From Symbiobacterium sp040797425 (GTDB lineage: Bacteria; Bacillota; Sulfobacillia; Symbiobacteriales; Symbiobacteriaceae): a stretch of 64,000 nucleotides of DNA. Made by a program: the position numbers and the translations under genes. Below the pieces are notes generated by a model, which saw only the letters and a program-made list of their open reading frames with translations, searched no databases and was not told where the DNA came from. Every line of letters starts with the position of its first letter. The stretch's first letter is position 1. Below, one piece after another: positions 52,145-60,990 of the stretch. The DNA is taken from positions 62,001 through 126,000 of the forward strand of contig NZ_JBFNEH010000002.1 in assembly GCF_040797425.1 (NCBI RefSeq). The letters run 5' to 3'.

Positions 52145-53377
52145 GTGGATGAGCGCCGCAACGGATGGCTGCTCTCTGCGGTCGCGGTGGCCCTGCTCAC
52201 CGTGGTCAGCTACACCGCAGGGGCTCTCGGCCTGATTCCCTGGGCGAACGAGCAGGTCTCCCGGCTGGTTCAGCCGCGCACACCGGTGAGCAGCTCGACC
52301 TCCGGCGTGCAGGTGCAGCGGCTGGAGGAGCTGATGCAGGCGATTCAGTCCCAGTACGTCGAGCCGGTGGATGCGGAGACCCTGAACGTGGGCGCCCTGC
52401 GGGGGATGGTCCAGGCGCTGGGCGACCGCTACTCGGTTTACTACACCGCCGAGGAATACCAGGCTTTCGTGCAGAACTTCGAGCCCACGTTCAGCGGGAT
52501 CGGCGTGACCGTTGAGATCTCGCAGAAGACGGGCCTCCTCACGGTGGTCTCCCCCATCAAGGGCAGCCCGGGCGAGAAGGCCGGCCTGCGCGCGGGCGAC
52601 GCGATCATCGAGGTGGACGGGAAGAGCATCGTCGGCATGAGCCTGAACGAGGCCGTCGCCCTGATCAAGGGGCCGAAGGGCACCCAGGTGCGCCTGGTGG
52701 TGCAGCGGGAGGGGGAGAACGACCTGCTCCACTTCACCATCACCCGCGACACCATTACCGTGCCGGTGCTCGACTACCGCATGGTCGACAAGGAGGCCGG
52801 GGTCGGCTACCTGCGGCTCTTCGAGTTCAACAAGAAGGGCGCCGCGGACCAGGTGAAGGAGGCGATTGAAGACCTCCGCAGCCAGGGGATGACCCGGCTG
52901 ATCTTCGACGTGCGGCAGAACCCGGGCGGCCTGCTGAACGAGGTGGTGGAGATCGCCTCGCTGTTTGTACCCGCCGGCAAGCCGGTGGTCTACATCGTCG
53001 AGCGGGGCCAGGAGGAGCGAGTGATCTCTTCCACGGGTGCCGCCACCTGGGACATGCCGCTGGTGGTGCTGATCGACGGCGGCAGCGCCAGCGCCTCGGA
53101 GATCCTGGCCGGCGCGGTGAAGGACACCCAGGTCGGCGTTGTGATCGGCGAGAAGACCTTTGGCAAGGGCTCGGTGCAGACCTTCTGGCGGCTGCGGGAT
53201 GGGTCGGGCATCAAGCTCACCACCGCCAAGTACCTGACGGCCGGCCACAACTCCATCGACGGGGTGGGCGTGGAGCCGGACGTGGTGGTGACCAACCCCG
53301 ACCGCATCATCCCCGGCGATCCGGGCGACCCGCAACTGGAGGCCGCCATCCGGTACATCAAGGAGATGACCCGCTAG
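52145..53377 (+). CDS. ctpB: C-terminal processing serine protease (S41), CtpB-like
   Basis: Secreted or membrane-anchored protease of 410 aa. It has an N-terminal hydrophobic anchor (residues 7-30), a PDZ domain (about 110-195; GIGVTVEISQKTGLLTVV), and the S41 catalytic region with Ser in GGSASASEILAGA and Lys in EKTFGKGSVQTF. In Bacillus CtpB trims SpoIVFA to help activate sigma-K, and ctpB follows ftsEX there as well. The GTG at 52145 has AGAGGATG upstream. Confidence 0.95.
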   Translation: MDERRNGWLLSAVAVALLTVVSYTAGALGLIPWANEQVSRLVQPRTPVSSSTSGVQVQRLEELMQAIQSQYVEPVDAETLNVGALRGMVQALGDRYSVYYTAEEYQAFVQNFEPTFSGIGVTVEISQKTGLLTVVSPIKGSPGEKAGLRAGDAIIEVDGKSIVGMSLNEAVALIKGPKGTQVRLVVQREGENDLLHFTITRDTITVPVLDYRMVDKEAGVGYLRLFEFNKKGAADQVKEAIEDLRSQGMTRLIFDVRQNPGGLLNEVVEIASLFVPAGKPVVYIVERGQEERVISSTGAATWDMPLVVLIDGGSASASEILAGAVKDTQVGVVIGEKTFGKGSVQTFWRLRDGSGIKLTTAKYLTAGHNSIDGVGVEPDVVVTNPDRIIPGDPGDPQLEAAIRYIKEMTR

Positions 53378-53430
53378 ACCCAGGCCGGGGCCTGCGGCCT
53401 TCCGCGCCGCAGCTGCCCCGGCCCTGCCGC

Positions 53431-53452
53431 GCCCGCAGGCCACGCTGCGGGC
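53431..53452 (+). terminator. hairpin after ctpB
   Basis: GCCCGCAG (53431-53438) pairs with CTGCGGGC (53445-53452), followed by GGGTTCG. Confidence 0.65.
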
Positions 53453-53510
53453 GGGTTCGCTGTTCACCAAAGCCTGTTCCGGCTCATACCCTGCACACAG
53501 GGGTGAGCCT

Positions 53511-54185
53511 ATGGCAACCAGGATGTCGCGCACCGGCGGCGACGTGGATGTGTCCGTTGTACCGGGACCGATCCGGGGAGGGCACTGTCCCACCCCGCGC
53601 GAGATCGTCGTGGTAGACGCCAGGAAGGTGTTTGACTTCTGTACACAAGAAGACGTGCTGGAGCGCTGCTTCACCATTCCGGACCTGGGTGAGGACGCGT
53701 CAGTGCTGGACTGCCGCATCACCAACATCACGTGCGAGGAGATCATGGACCGGGAGCCGGTGATGAACGGCAACGGCCGGGCCGTGGTCTCCGTCCAGAT
53801 CACGCTGACGCTGCGCCTCACCATCATGCCGGATCTGGGCCAGTCCCCGATCACGGTGGAGCGCACCGTCACGTTTCCGAAGCGGGTGGTCCTCTGCGCG
53901 CCGGAAGGCACGCAGGTCACCTGCGACGTGCAGGGGACCTGCATCTGCACGGTGCAGCCGGACGCGGCCGACGGAGAGCCCAACGTCTGCTGCACCATTC
54001 AGCTCTGCACCGTCCTGACGGTCACCGCGAACGTGAAGTTGCTGGTCCCGTCGTTCGGCTCCGTGCGGGCCCGGCGGTGCCCCTCGGCGGCCTCGCCCGC
54101 GGGCTGCCCGCCGGAGGTGGAGGACTGCGACCCGCCCTTCGGCCAGGAGGCCGCTGAACGCAACCACCGCAACTGCGGCTGCTGA
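53511..54185 (+). CDS. cysteine-rich hypothetical protein, paralogue A
   Basis: Protein of 224 aa with about 17 cysteines and no signal peptide or membrane helix. The recognisable blocks are VVDARKVFDFCTQEDVLERCF, a beta-rich centre (VVSVQITLTLRLTIMP, ERTVTFPKRVVLC), a CxxxxCxC-type cluster (VTCDVQGTCICTV) and a Cys-rich tail ending NCGC. The second gene at 54350 shares the same order of blocks. Such cytoplasmic Cys-rich beta proteins in spore formers are often coat or crust components; that is inference. ATG 53511 has GGGGTGAG upstream. Confidence 0.75.
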   Translation: MATRMSRTGGDVDVSVVPGPIRGGHCPTPREIVVVDARKVFDFCTQEDVLERCFTIPDLGEDASVLDCRITNITCEEIMDREPVMNGNGRAVVSVQITLTLRLTIMPDLGQSPITVERTVTFPKRVVLCAPEGTQVTCDVQGTCICTVQPDAADGEPNVCCTIQLCTVLTVTANVKLLVPSFGSVRARRCPSAASPAGCPPEVEDCDPPFGQEAAERNHRNCGC

Positions 54186-54229
54186 CGGCCGCCGGACGTT
54201 CCGCCCGTCGGCCGCCGCACTCGACGCAC

Positions 54230-54254
54230 CGGCGCCGGACCTCCGGCGCCGTTT
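54230..54254 (+). terminator. short perfect hairpin between the Cys-rich genes
   Basis: CGGCGCCGGA (54230-54239) pairs with TCCGGCGCCG (54242-54251), followed by TTTG. Confidence 0.65.
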
Positions 54255-54349
54255 GTGCGCGCCCGGTTCATGGGGCCAAAGGGCACCCGCGCGACATAAC
54301 ATGGAGCAGGCCGGCTCCGCGCCGGTTGAAGGGGGGTTCATGTCCAGAC

Positions 54350-54880
54350 GTGAGACGCGATGTCGTCTGCATCGAGGCGAAGAAGGTGTTCGACTTCTGC
54401 GTTCAGGAGCACCACGTGGAGCGGACCTTTCGCGCCAGCGGGATCGCCGAAGACCACCACGTCGAGGTCGACTGCCGCATCGATACTCACGAGGTCACCT
54501 GCCGGGAGGTCTCCGAACGCAAGTGCGTGGACCACCATGACCACAAGGAGGTGGTCTGCCTCGCCATTGAGGTACCCGTAACGCTGCGCCTGGTGAGCCG
54601 TACCACCGGGAAGGTTCTGCGCCGGCTGCACAAGAAGGTGCTGATTCCCAAACAGGTGGTACTCACGTTGCCTCCCGGGGCGGAGGTAGACTGCGAGGTT
54701 ACGGGGGACTGCTGCTGCGTTTTCGACCACGACAACGAGGAGGTTCACTGCGCCTTCGATCTCTGCATCGCCGTCAAGTCCAAGGGTACCGTGGAGGTGC
54801 TGGTTCCCGTGTTGGGCGACTGCAAGCCCCGGGAGTGCCGCGCCACCCGTGACCGGTGCCGGTCCGTGGACGAGTGGTGA
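54350..54880 (+). CDS. cysteine-rich hypothetical protein, paralogue B
   Basis: Protein of about 176 aa with roughly 15 cysteines, related to the preceding gene. Shared blocks are IEAKKVFDFCVQEHHVERTF, a VPVTLRLVSRTTGKVL centre, the KKVLIPKQVVLTLPPGAEVD segment, and a CCC cluster (TGDCCCVFD). It is richer in His and Lys than paralogue A. The start is unclear: GTG 54350 is in frame but 13 bases from AAGGGGGG, while a better-placed ATG at 54340 is in another frame; TTG 54326 has no ribosome site. A sequencing frameshift at the 5' end is possible. Confidence 0.68.
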   Translation: MRRDVVCIEAKKVFDFCVQEHHVERTFRASGIAEDHHVEVDCRIDTHEVTCREVSERKCVDHHDHKEVVCLAIEVPVTLRLVSRTTGKVLRRLHKKVLIPKQVVLTLPPGAEVDCEVTGDCCCVFDHDNEEVHCAFDLCIAVKSKGTVEVLVPVLGDCKPRECRATRDRCRSVDEW

Positions 54881-54906
54881 TGGGGACGGAGGACACCAAC
54901 TCGCCG

Positions 54907-54924
54907 GGGCGAGCCCGCTCGCCC
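54907..54924 (+). terminator. short GC hairpin after Cys-rich paralogue B
   Basis: GGGCGAG (54907-54913) pairs with CTCGCCC (54918-54924); no T-run. The 342-bp gap that follows contains no gene but has an AT-rich stretch with TATAAT near 55128 and a GAATTTCACTGAA motif at 55139. Confidence 0.45.
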
Positions 54925-55138
54925 TGGGTACACAGCCGTACAGAGCAAGGGTCACCGAAACATAGATCCCGAACGTTTGAGGACCGTGCCGGTGTCGCCC
55001 ATCGTCAGGAGCGCTGTTGGTGTTCCGGCACCCCGCGGCGCCCGTCCGTTGGCCTTGGGGGCGAAGAGTGGCCTTCGCGCGCCTTCGGTCACTCATGGAT
55101 AATTTCGAAATAATTAGGCACTAGTTTTATAATCCATA

Positions 55139-55151
55139 GAATTTCACTGAA
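55139..55151. promoter_or_regulatory. GAATTTCAnTGAA motif before transporter locus 2
   Basis: GAATTTCACTGAA lies 71 bp before the binding-protein gene. A nearly identical GAATTTCAGTGAA lies at 37648-37660, 75 bp before the locus 1 gene. The inner TTCAnTGAA is a dyad, as for a dimeric regulator. Confidence 0.45.
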
Positions 55152-55222
55152 CGGTTACTCCCCCTGTTGCCGTCACATTAACGCCTAGACAAATGCAGGC
55201 AACGCCGAAAAGGGGGATCACC

Positions 55223-56914
55223 ATGCGAACCGGACGCAGAGCTGTCGCCCTGCTGAGCCTGCTGGTGGCCGCCAGCCTGGTGCTGGCTGCGTGCGGGCCC
55301 AAGCCGGGAACCAACGACAGCGGAACCCAGAGCGAAACTCCCCCGGCGCAGAGCTCCGGCCAACCCGCCGTGGGCGGGGAACTCAGGTTGTTGCTGGCCA
55401 AGGAGCCTGACAGCTTCAACCCGATCCTCCACGCCACCGTCTACGGCGCCGAGATCGTCTCGCAGCTCTACGCCACGCTGTTCGAGTTCAACGAGAAGTA
55501 CGAGCCCCGGCCGAACGTCGCCGAATCCTGGACCATCTCGGATGATCAGCTGACACTCTCCATCAAGCTCCGGGAGGGCATCCGGTTCACCGACGGCACC
55601 GACCTGGACGCCGAGGACGTGGCCTTCACCCTGGAGGCGATCATGGATCCCGCCTACACGGGGCCCCGGGCCGCGTCGCTCGCCGACGTGGAGTCCGTCG
55701 AGGTGGTGGACAAGTACAACCTGAAGGTGCACCTGCGTCGTCCCTCCGCCCCGCTGCTGATCAACCTCAACCACGGCATCCTCTCCAAGGAGGCCTTCGA
55801 GGGTGTGGCCATCGCCGACATGGACAAGGCCCCGGCCAGCATGGAGGAGCCCGTGGGCGCCGGTCCGTACAAGCTGAAGGAGTATGTCCGCGGCCAGTAC
55901 GTGATCCTGGAGCGGAACCCTGACTGGTTCCGGTCGGCGGAGTTCGGCGGCGCACCGTTCATTGAGCGCATCATCTACCGGATTATCCCCGACAGCCAGA
56001 CGGCCCTGGCCGCTCTGCAGAGCGGCGAGATCGACCGCCTGACCCCCGAGCCGGCGGACGTGGCGCTGCTGGAGCAGCAGTTCGCGGACAAGCTGACCGC
56101 CTACCGCTGGGAGCGCAACGGCTTCGGATACATGACGCTGAACACGGCCAGGCCGCCGCTGGATGACAAGCGGGTCCGCCAGGCACTGACGCTGGGCCTC
56201 GACCGCGAGGCGATCATCAGCGGCGTACTCGAGGGGCGGGGTACCATCCCGCCGGGGCCGATTCCGCCGCTTTCCTGGGCCTACGACGACTCCGTCCAGG
56301 TGTCTGGGCGTGACGTGGCCAGGGCCAGGCAGCTGCTGGAGGAGGCCGGGTTTGTACTGAACGAGAGCACCGGCATCTACGAGCGGGACGGCCAGCCCCT
56401 GAAGCTGACCTTCTTTGCCGCCGCAGGCGCCACGACTCCCGAGGCCATCGCCTCCATCGCCCGCGCCAGCTGGAAGGAGATCGGCGTTGACCTCGAGGTG
56501 CAGATGGTCGAGTTCAACGCCATGATGGACAACTACGTGCGGCCGGGCAACTTCGACATCACCTTCGGCTCTTTTACGATGGGGCTGGACCCTGACACGC
56601 TCTACTACCTGTTCCACAGTTCCGCCGGCACTCCGGACGAAACCGGAAAGGTGAACGGCTTCAACCTGGCCCGGTTCCGGAACGACCGGGTGGATGAACT
56701 GCTGGAGAAGGCCCGCACCGAGTTCGACCAGGCCGAGCGCAAGGCGTACTACGCCGAGGTCCAGCAGATCATCGCAGACGAGGCGCCGGTGATCATGGTG
56801 TACACCAACGTCTACACCGACTTCGTCAACAAGCGGGTCAAGGGGGTCGTCAACTTCCCCGGCGCCGGGGCCAGCAGTGACTTCATCTACCGCTGGTATA
56901 TCGAGGAGCAGTAG
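55223..56914 (+). CDS. ABC oligopeptide-type substrate-binding lipoprotein, locus 2
   Basis: Family-5 solute-binding lipoprotein, 563 aa, with lipobox LVLAACGPK. Characteristic segments are LLLAKEPDSFNPILHATVYG, IKLREGIRFTDGTDLDAEDVAFTLEAI and PVGAGPYKLKEYVRGQYVILERNPDWF. It is clearly related to the locus 3 protein and more distantly to locus 1, consistent with tandem duplication. ATG 55223 follows AAAGGGGGATC. Confidence 0.93.
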   Translation: MRTGRRAVALLSLLVAASLVLAACGPKPGTNDSGTQSETPPAQSSGQPAVGGELRLLLAKEPDSFNPILHATVYGAEIVSQLYATLFEFNEKYEPRPNVAESWTISDDQLTLSIKLREGIRFTDGTDLDAEDVAFTLEAIMDPAYTGPRAASLADVESVEVVDKYNLKVHLRRPSAPLLINLNHGILSKEAFEGVAIADMDKAPASMEEPVGAGPYKLKEYVRGQYVILERNPDWFRSAEFGGAPFIERIIYRIIPDSQTALAALQSGEIDRLTPEPADVALLEQQFADKLTAYRWERNGFGYMTLNTARPPLDDKRVRQALTLGLDREAIISGVLEGRGTIPPGPIPPLSWAYDDSVQVSGRDVARARQLLEEAGFVLNESTGIYERDGQPLKLTFFAAAGATTPEAIASIARASWKEIGVDLEVQMVEFNAMMDNYVRPGNFDITFGSFTMGLDPDTLYYLFHSSAGTPDETGKVNGFNLARFRNDRVDELLEKARTEFDQAERKAYYAEVQQIIADEAPVIMVYTNVYTDFVNKRVKGVVNFPGAGASSDFIYRWYIEEQ

Positions 56915-56953
56915 CGGCTGTCGGTGGTGGGCTGTGAGCGCCGAGCGGTTGTC

Positions 56954-57009
56954 AGTGTGGGTTGGGGGGAGGTTGCAATCGCTGCGTGCACCTCGCCCCG
57001 GCCCACACT
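56954..57009 (+). promoter_or_regulatory. intercistronic stem-loop, transporter locus 2
   Basis: AGTGTGGG (56954-56961) pairs with CCCACACT (57002-57009). Inside, GGGGGGAGGT can pair with much of ACCTCGCCCC. Position and flanks correspond to the G/C tract in locus 3. Confidence 0.6.
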
Positions 57010-57076
57010 TTCGCTGCTTTCGCGCATCCGACCTGATGAGGCCGTGCCACCGCCCATGCCCAGACGGGGTGATTCC

Positions 57077-58060
57077 ATGGGCCGATACCTGTTCAAGCGC
57101 CTGCTGAACACGATCCCGCTGCTCATCCTGGCCACCCTGCTCTCCTTCGCACTCATGCAGATGGCCCCGGGCGGCCCGGAGAACATCCTGCTTTCGGCCG
57201 AGGACGCCAGAATCGATCCGTCCCGGGCGGCGGTCCTGCGCGAGCGCTGGGGACTGGACGATCCGATCCCCGTCCAGTACGTGCGCTGGCTGGGCAACGT
57301 GATTCGGGGGGATTTCGGCAACTCCTACTTCTACCGGCGGCCGGTTTCCGAGGTAATCGGCGCGGCGCTTCCGGCCACGATCCAGCTGCAAGCGGCCGCC
57401 ATCATCCTGACGTACCTGATCGCCCTGCCGCTGGGGGTGCTTTCGGCGGTGCGGCGGCGCTCCCGGATCGACCGCGCCGTGACCGGCCTCGCCTTCGCAG
57501 CCCAGGCGGCCCCCAGCTTCTGGGTGGCCATCCTCCTCATCTGGGGCGTGGCGCGGAACGCCGACGGCCTCATTCCCACCCACGGCATCGCCACCCCGGG
57601 TGTCGACCTGGAGACGTGCGGCCTGCTCGCGGTACTGGCCGACCGGGCCCGGCACATGGTCCTGCCGGTGACCGTCCTGGTGTTCGGCAACCTGACCAGC
57701 CTCACCCGGTACATGCGCTCCAGCATGCTCGAGGCGCTGCGGGAGGATTACATCCGCACGGCCCGCGCGAAGGGCCTGCCCGGCAAGGTTGTGGTGTATC
57801 GACACGCGCTCCGCAACGCCCTGTTGCCGGTCGTTGCCCTCTCGGGGGGCGTGCTCGCATCCCTGGTGGGAGGATCGGTGATCACGGAGACGATCTTCGC
57901 GTGGCCGGGCATCGGCCGCGTGAGCCATGACGCGGCGGTGCAGCGGGACTACACCGTTTCCATGGCAATCCTGCTCATCTCGGGCGTGCTGACGCTGATC
58001 GGCTTTCTGCTGGTCGACCTCGCGTACGTGTGGGTCGACCCGCGGATCCGGTACGACTAG
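57077..58060 (+). CDS. ABC transporter permease, DppB/OppB type, locus 2
   Basis: Permease of 327 aa, six helices. The N-terminus MGRYLFKRLLNTIPLLILATLLSF and the conserved MAPGGPEN are like locus 3. The EAA loop is REDYIRTARAKGLPGKVVVYRHALRNALLPV. ATG 57077 has GGGGTGA upstream. Confidence 0.93.
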   Translation: MGRYLFKRLLNTIPLLILATLLSFALMQMAPGGPENILLSAEDARIDPSRAAVLRERWGLDDPIPVQYVRWLGNVIRGDFGNSYFYRRPVSEVIGAALPATIQLQAAAIILTYLIALPLGVLSAVRRRSRIDRAVTGLAFAAQAAPSFWVAILLIWGVARNADGLIPTHGIATPGVDLETCGLLAVLADRARHMVLPVTVLVFGNLTSLTRYMRSSMLEALREDYIRTARAKGLPGKVVVYRHALRNALLPVVALSGGVLASLVGGSVITETIFAWPGIGRVSHDAAVQRDYTVSMAILLISGVLTLIGFLLVDLAYVWVDPRIRYD

Positions 58061-58074
58061 AGGGGGCGTCGGCG

Positions 58075-58932
58075 ATGGCAGCGCCCGAATCCACATCTCC
58101 GCTGCGGCAGGTGGCGAGGCGGTTTGTGCGCAACCCCGCCGCAGTGGCCGGCCTGATGGTCCTGCTCTGCCTGGGCCTGGTGGCCCTCTTCGCCCCGCAG
58201 CTCGCCCGCGAGCCGCTGGACGCGATTCACGTCGACCAGCGCCTCCGGCCACCGGGCCCCGGGCACCCCTTCGGCACCGACAACCTGGGGCGTGACGTGC
58301 TCTCGCGACTGATCTGGGGGGCGCGCACCTCGCTCTCGGTCGGCCTTGTCGCCATGAGCGTGGCCGTGGGAATCGGGACGGTGGTGGGGGCCGTGGCCGG
58401 CTTCTACGCCGGAACCTGGGTCGACCTGCTCTTCATGCGCATCGCCGAGGCGATCAGCATCATCCCGGTCTACTTCCTGGTGGTCACGGTGGTCGCCGTG
58501 GTGCGCCCCTCCCTCCTCAACGTGATGCTCGTCATTGGTCTCACCTCGTGGCCGGGTCCGGCCCAGATCGTGCGCGCCCAGTTCCTCAGCCTACGGCAGC
58601 GTGCGTTTGCCGAGGCCTCCCGCGCCGTGGGCGTCGGCGACGCCAGGCTCATCTTCCGGCACATCCTCCCCAACGCATCGGGGCCCATCATCGTGTCGGC
58701 CACGCTCGGCATCGGCAACGCCATCCTGGTGGAGTCGAGCCTCTCGTTCCTGGGCCTCGGGGCGCAGTATCCGCAGACCTCGTGGGGGCAGATGCTCTCC
58801 CAGGGGCGGCAGTTTCTGCTGCAGGCGCCGTGGGTCTCCCTGGTCCCCGGGCTCGCCATCTTCCTGGTGGTCATCTGCTTCAACTGCGTCGGCGAGGGCC
58901 TGCGGGAGGCGCTTGACCCCAAGATGGACTAA
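58075..58932 (+). CDS. ABC transporter permease, DppC/OppC type, locus 2
   Basis: Permease of 285 aa. Signature FGTDNLGRDVLSRLIWGARTSLSVG and EAA loop AFAEASRAVGVGDARLIFRHILPNASGP are conserved. ATG 58075 has AGGGGGCG upstream. The gene ends the locus at a terminator; no ATPase is encoded. Confidence 0.93.
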   Translation: MAAPESTSPLRQVARRFVRNPAAVAGLMVLLCLGLVALFAPQLAREPLDAIHVDQRLRPPGPGHPFGTDNLGRDVLSRLIWGARTSLSVGLVAMSVAVGIGTVVGAVAGFYAGTWVDLLFMRIAEAISIIPVYFLVVTVVAVVRPSLLNVMLVIGLTSWPGPAQIVRAQFLSLRQRAFAEASRAVGVGDARLIFRHILPNASGPIIVSATLGIGNAILVESSLSFLGLGAQYPQTSWGQMLSQGRQFLLQAPWVSLVPGLAIFLVVICFNCVGEGLREALDPKMD

Positions 58933-58953
58933 TAACAGAATTTCCATACTATA

Positions 58954-58979
58954 CCCCGGACAGTCGCCCGGGGTTTTTA
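58954..58979 (+). terminator. intrinsic terminator after transporter locus 2
   Basis: CCCCGG (58954-58959) pairs with CCGGGG (58968-58973), followed by TTTTT. Confidence 0.88.
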
Positions 58980-59136
58980 TCATGGTAGAGAAGCAAAAAG
59001 TGTGCGACGATATTCAGATAGGTTTATGTAAAAGAAAAGATGATAGTAGACCTCGAAGAGGAAATTCGGATGAACCGGTGAATCAATGGTGTAGTCTGAT
59101 GAGTAGCACCTGCACAGAGGAGGTAGAGCACGAGAG

Positions 59137-60852
59137 ATGAGAAGGAACCGGAAATCCTTTGCCGTCATCGCAGCCATGCTGGCGCTGAGCGTACTGCTGG
59201 CTGCGTGCGGCTCCAAGTCGACGGCGCCTACCACGACGCAGCCCAGCACTCAGGCCCCGTCTTCCGAGACGTCGTCGACGACGCCGTCTGACTCCGCGTC
59301 CGAGAGCGGGCCCAAGGTGGGCGGTGAGGTCACCCTCCGTCTCGCTGCGGACCCGGACAGCCTGAACCCGATCCTGTATTCGACCGCGTACAGTGGGATG
59401 GTCACCAGCCTGGTCTACTCCGGCCTGTTCTGGTTCGACACCGACTGGTCCCCGAAGGGCGACCTGGCCAAGGAGTGGGAGACCCTCGATGATGGCCTGA
59501 CCTTCCGGGTCAAGCTGCGTGAGGGCGTCAAGTTCCACGACGGCAACGAGCTGACGTCCGAGGACGTCGTCTTCACCTTCAAGACGATCAAGCACCCCGA
59601 CTACCAGGGTCCGCGCGCCGCTGACCTCGAGCCCATCGAGGACATCGTGGCGGTGGACAAGTACACCGTCGACTTCAAGCTGAAGGAGCCCTTCGCGCCG
59701 ATCATCCACAACATCACCTACGGCATCATGGAGAAGAAGCTGTTCGAGGACGTGGAGGTTGCGGACCTGGGCAACCACAAGTACTCCTGGGAGCCCATCG
59801 GCACCGGCCCGTACATCTTCAAGGAGTATGTGCGCGGCCAGTACGTCCTGCTCGAGCGGAATCCCAACTGGTTCCGCAGCGAGGAGGAGAACGGCGGTCC
59901 CTTCATCCAGACCGTTCGCATGAAGGTCATCCCGGATGACCAGACCGCCCTGGCGGCGCTGGAGAACGGCGAGATCGACGTGGATACCCCGCCGCCCATG
60001 GAGGTCAAGCGGCTGCTCAGCGACTATGAGGGCAAGCTGATCCCCGTCCAGTACCAGCGCAACGGCTGGGGCTACATGCTGCTCAACACCACGAAGCCGC
60101 CGCTCGATGACTACCGCGTCCGTCAGGCGCTCACCTACGCCCTCGACCGCCAGGCCATCATCGACGGTGCGCTGGACGGCGAGGCCGTGGTGCCGCCCGG
60201 TCCGATCCCGCCCGTCTCCTGGGCTTACAAGGATGATCTGGTGACGCTCGATTACAACCCGGCCAAGGCCGAGCAGCTGCTGCAGGAAGCCGGTTACACC
60301 AAGAACGCCAGCGGCATCTACGAGAAGGACGGCCAGCCGCTGAAGCTGACCTTCTACGCCACCGCCAACAACACCACCATCGAGTCGCTCTCGACCATGG
60401 CGCGCCAGATGTGGGGCGACGTCGGCATCCAGGTCGACGTGCAGTACATGGACTTCAACGCGATGCTCGACACCAAGCTGGCCCCGGGTGACTACGACAT
60501 CTCCTTCATGGCGTTCAACCTGAGCCTTGACCCCGACAGCCTCTATGCCATCTTCCACGGCAGCCTGGCCCAGCCCAACGCCGAAGGCCTGGTCATGAGC
60601 TTCAACCGGATGCGCTACAACAACCCCGAGGTGAACGCCCTGCTCGAGGAAGGCCGCCGCGAGTCTGATCCGGACAAGCGCAAGGAGATCTACGGCCAGG
60701 CCCAGCAGATCATCGTCAACGACGCGCCCGTCATCCTGATCTACTCCAACCTCTACACCGACTTCCACACCCCGCGGCTGAAGGGCGTCGTCAACTTCCC
60801 CGGCGGCGGTGCGACCATCGACTTCCTGCACAGGTGGTACATCGAGGAGTAA
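59137..60852 (+). CDS. ABC oligopeptide-type substrate-binding lipoprotein, locus 3
   Basis: Family-5 lipoprotein, 571 aa, lipobox LLAACGSKS followed by a Ser/Thr/Pro linker (about residues 25-60). Core motifs are LRLAADPDSLNPILYSTAYS, VKLREGVKFHDGNELTSEDV and YIFKEYVRGQYVLLERNPNWF. These nearly match locus 2, supporting recent paralogy. Codon use here is somewhat less GC-extreme and more uniform than the neighbours, as often seen in highly expressed genes. The 158-bp AT-rich leader has no motif shared with loci 1 and 2. ATG follows AGAGGAGG at a distance. Confidence 0.93.
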   Translation: MRRNRKSFAVIAAMLALSVLLAACGSKSTAPTTTQPSTQAPSSETSSTTPSDSASESGPKVGGEVTLRLAADPDSLNPILYSTAYSGMVTSLVYSGLFWFDTDWSPKGDLAKEWETLDDGLTFRVKLREGVKFHDGNELTSEDVVFTFKTIKHPDYQGPRAADLEPIEDIVAVDKYTVDFKLKEPFAPIIHNITYGIMEKKLFEDVEVADLGNHKYSWEPIGTGPYIFKEYVRGQYVLLERNPNWFRSEEENGGPFIQTVRMKVIPDDQTALAALENGEIDVDTPPPMEVKRLLSDYEGKLIPVQYQRNGWGYMLLNTTKPPLDDYRVRQALTYALDRQAIIDGALDGEAVVPPGPIPPVSWAYKDDLVTLDYNPAKAEQLLQEAGYTKNASGIYEKDGQPLKLTFYATANNTTIESLSTMARQMWGDVGIQVDVQYMDFNAMLDTKLAPGDYDISFMAFNLSLDPDSLYAIFHGSLAQPNAEGLVMSFNRMRYNNPEVNALLEEGRRESDPDKRKEIYGQAQQIIVNDAPVILIYSNLYTDFHTPRLKGVVNFPGGGATIDFLHRWYIEE

Positions 60853-60871
60853 CATCCGAGTCGCAGCGCAC

Positions 60872-60954
60872 AGAGTGGGGGGGGGGGCGGGGGGGCCCCC
60901 CCCCCCCCCCCCCCCGCCTGGGGGGGGGGCCCCCCCCCCCCCCCCCCCCACTCT
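60872..60954 (+). repeat. poly-G/poly-C tract flanked by a short inverted repeat
   Basis: AGAGTG (60872-60877) and CACTCT (60949-60954) are complementary and enclose G and C homopolymers (runs of about 11 G, 7 G, 20 C, 10 G and 20 C) with few other bases. It occupies the binding-protein/permease gap where loci 1 and 2 have ordinary hairpins. It is likely a mis-resolved stem-loop. Confidence 0.7.
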
Positions 60955-60990
60955 GCCCGCTCTAGCTGAAACCGTGAGGTGGTGACCGGG

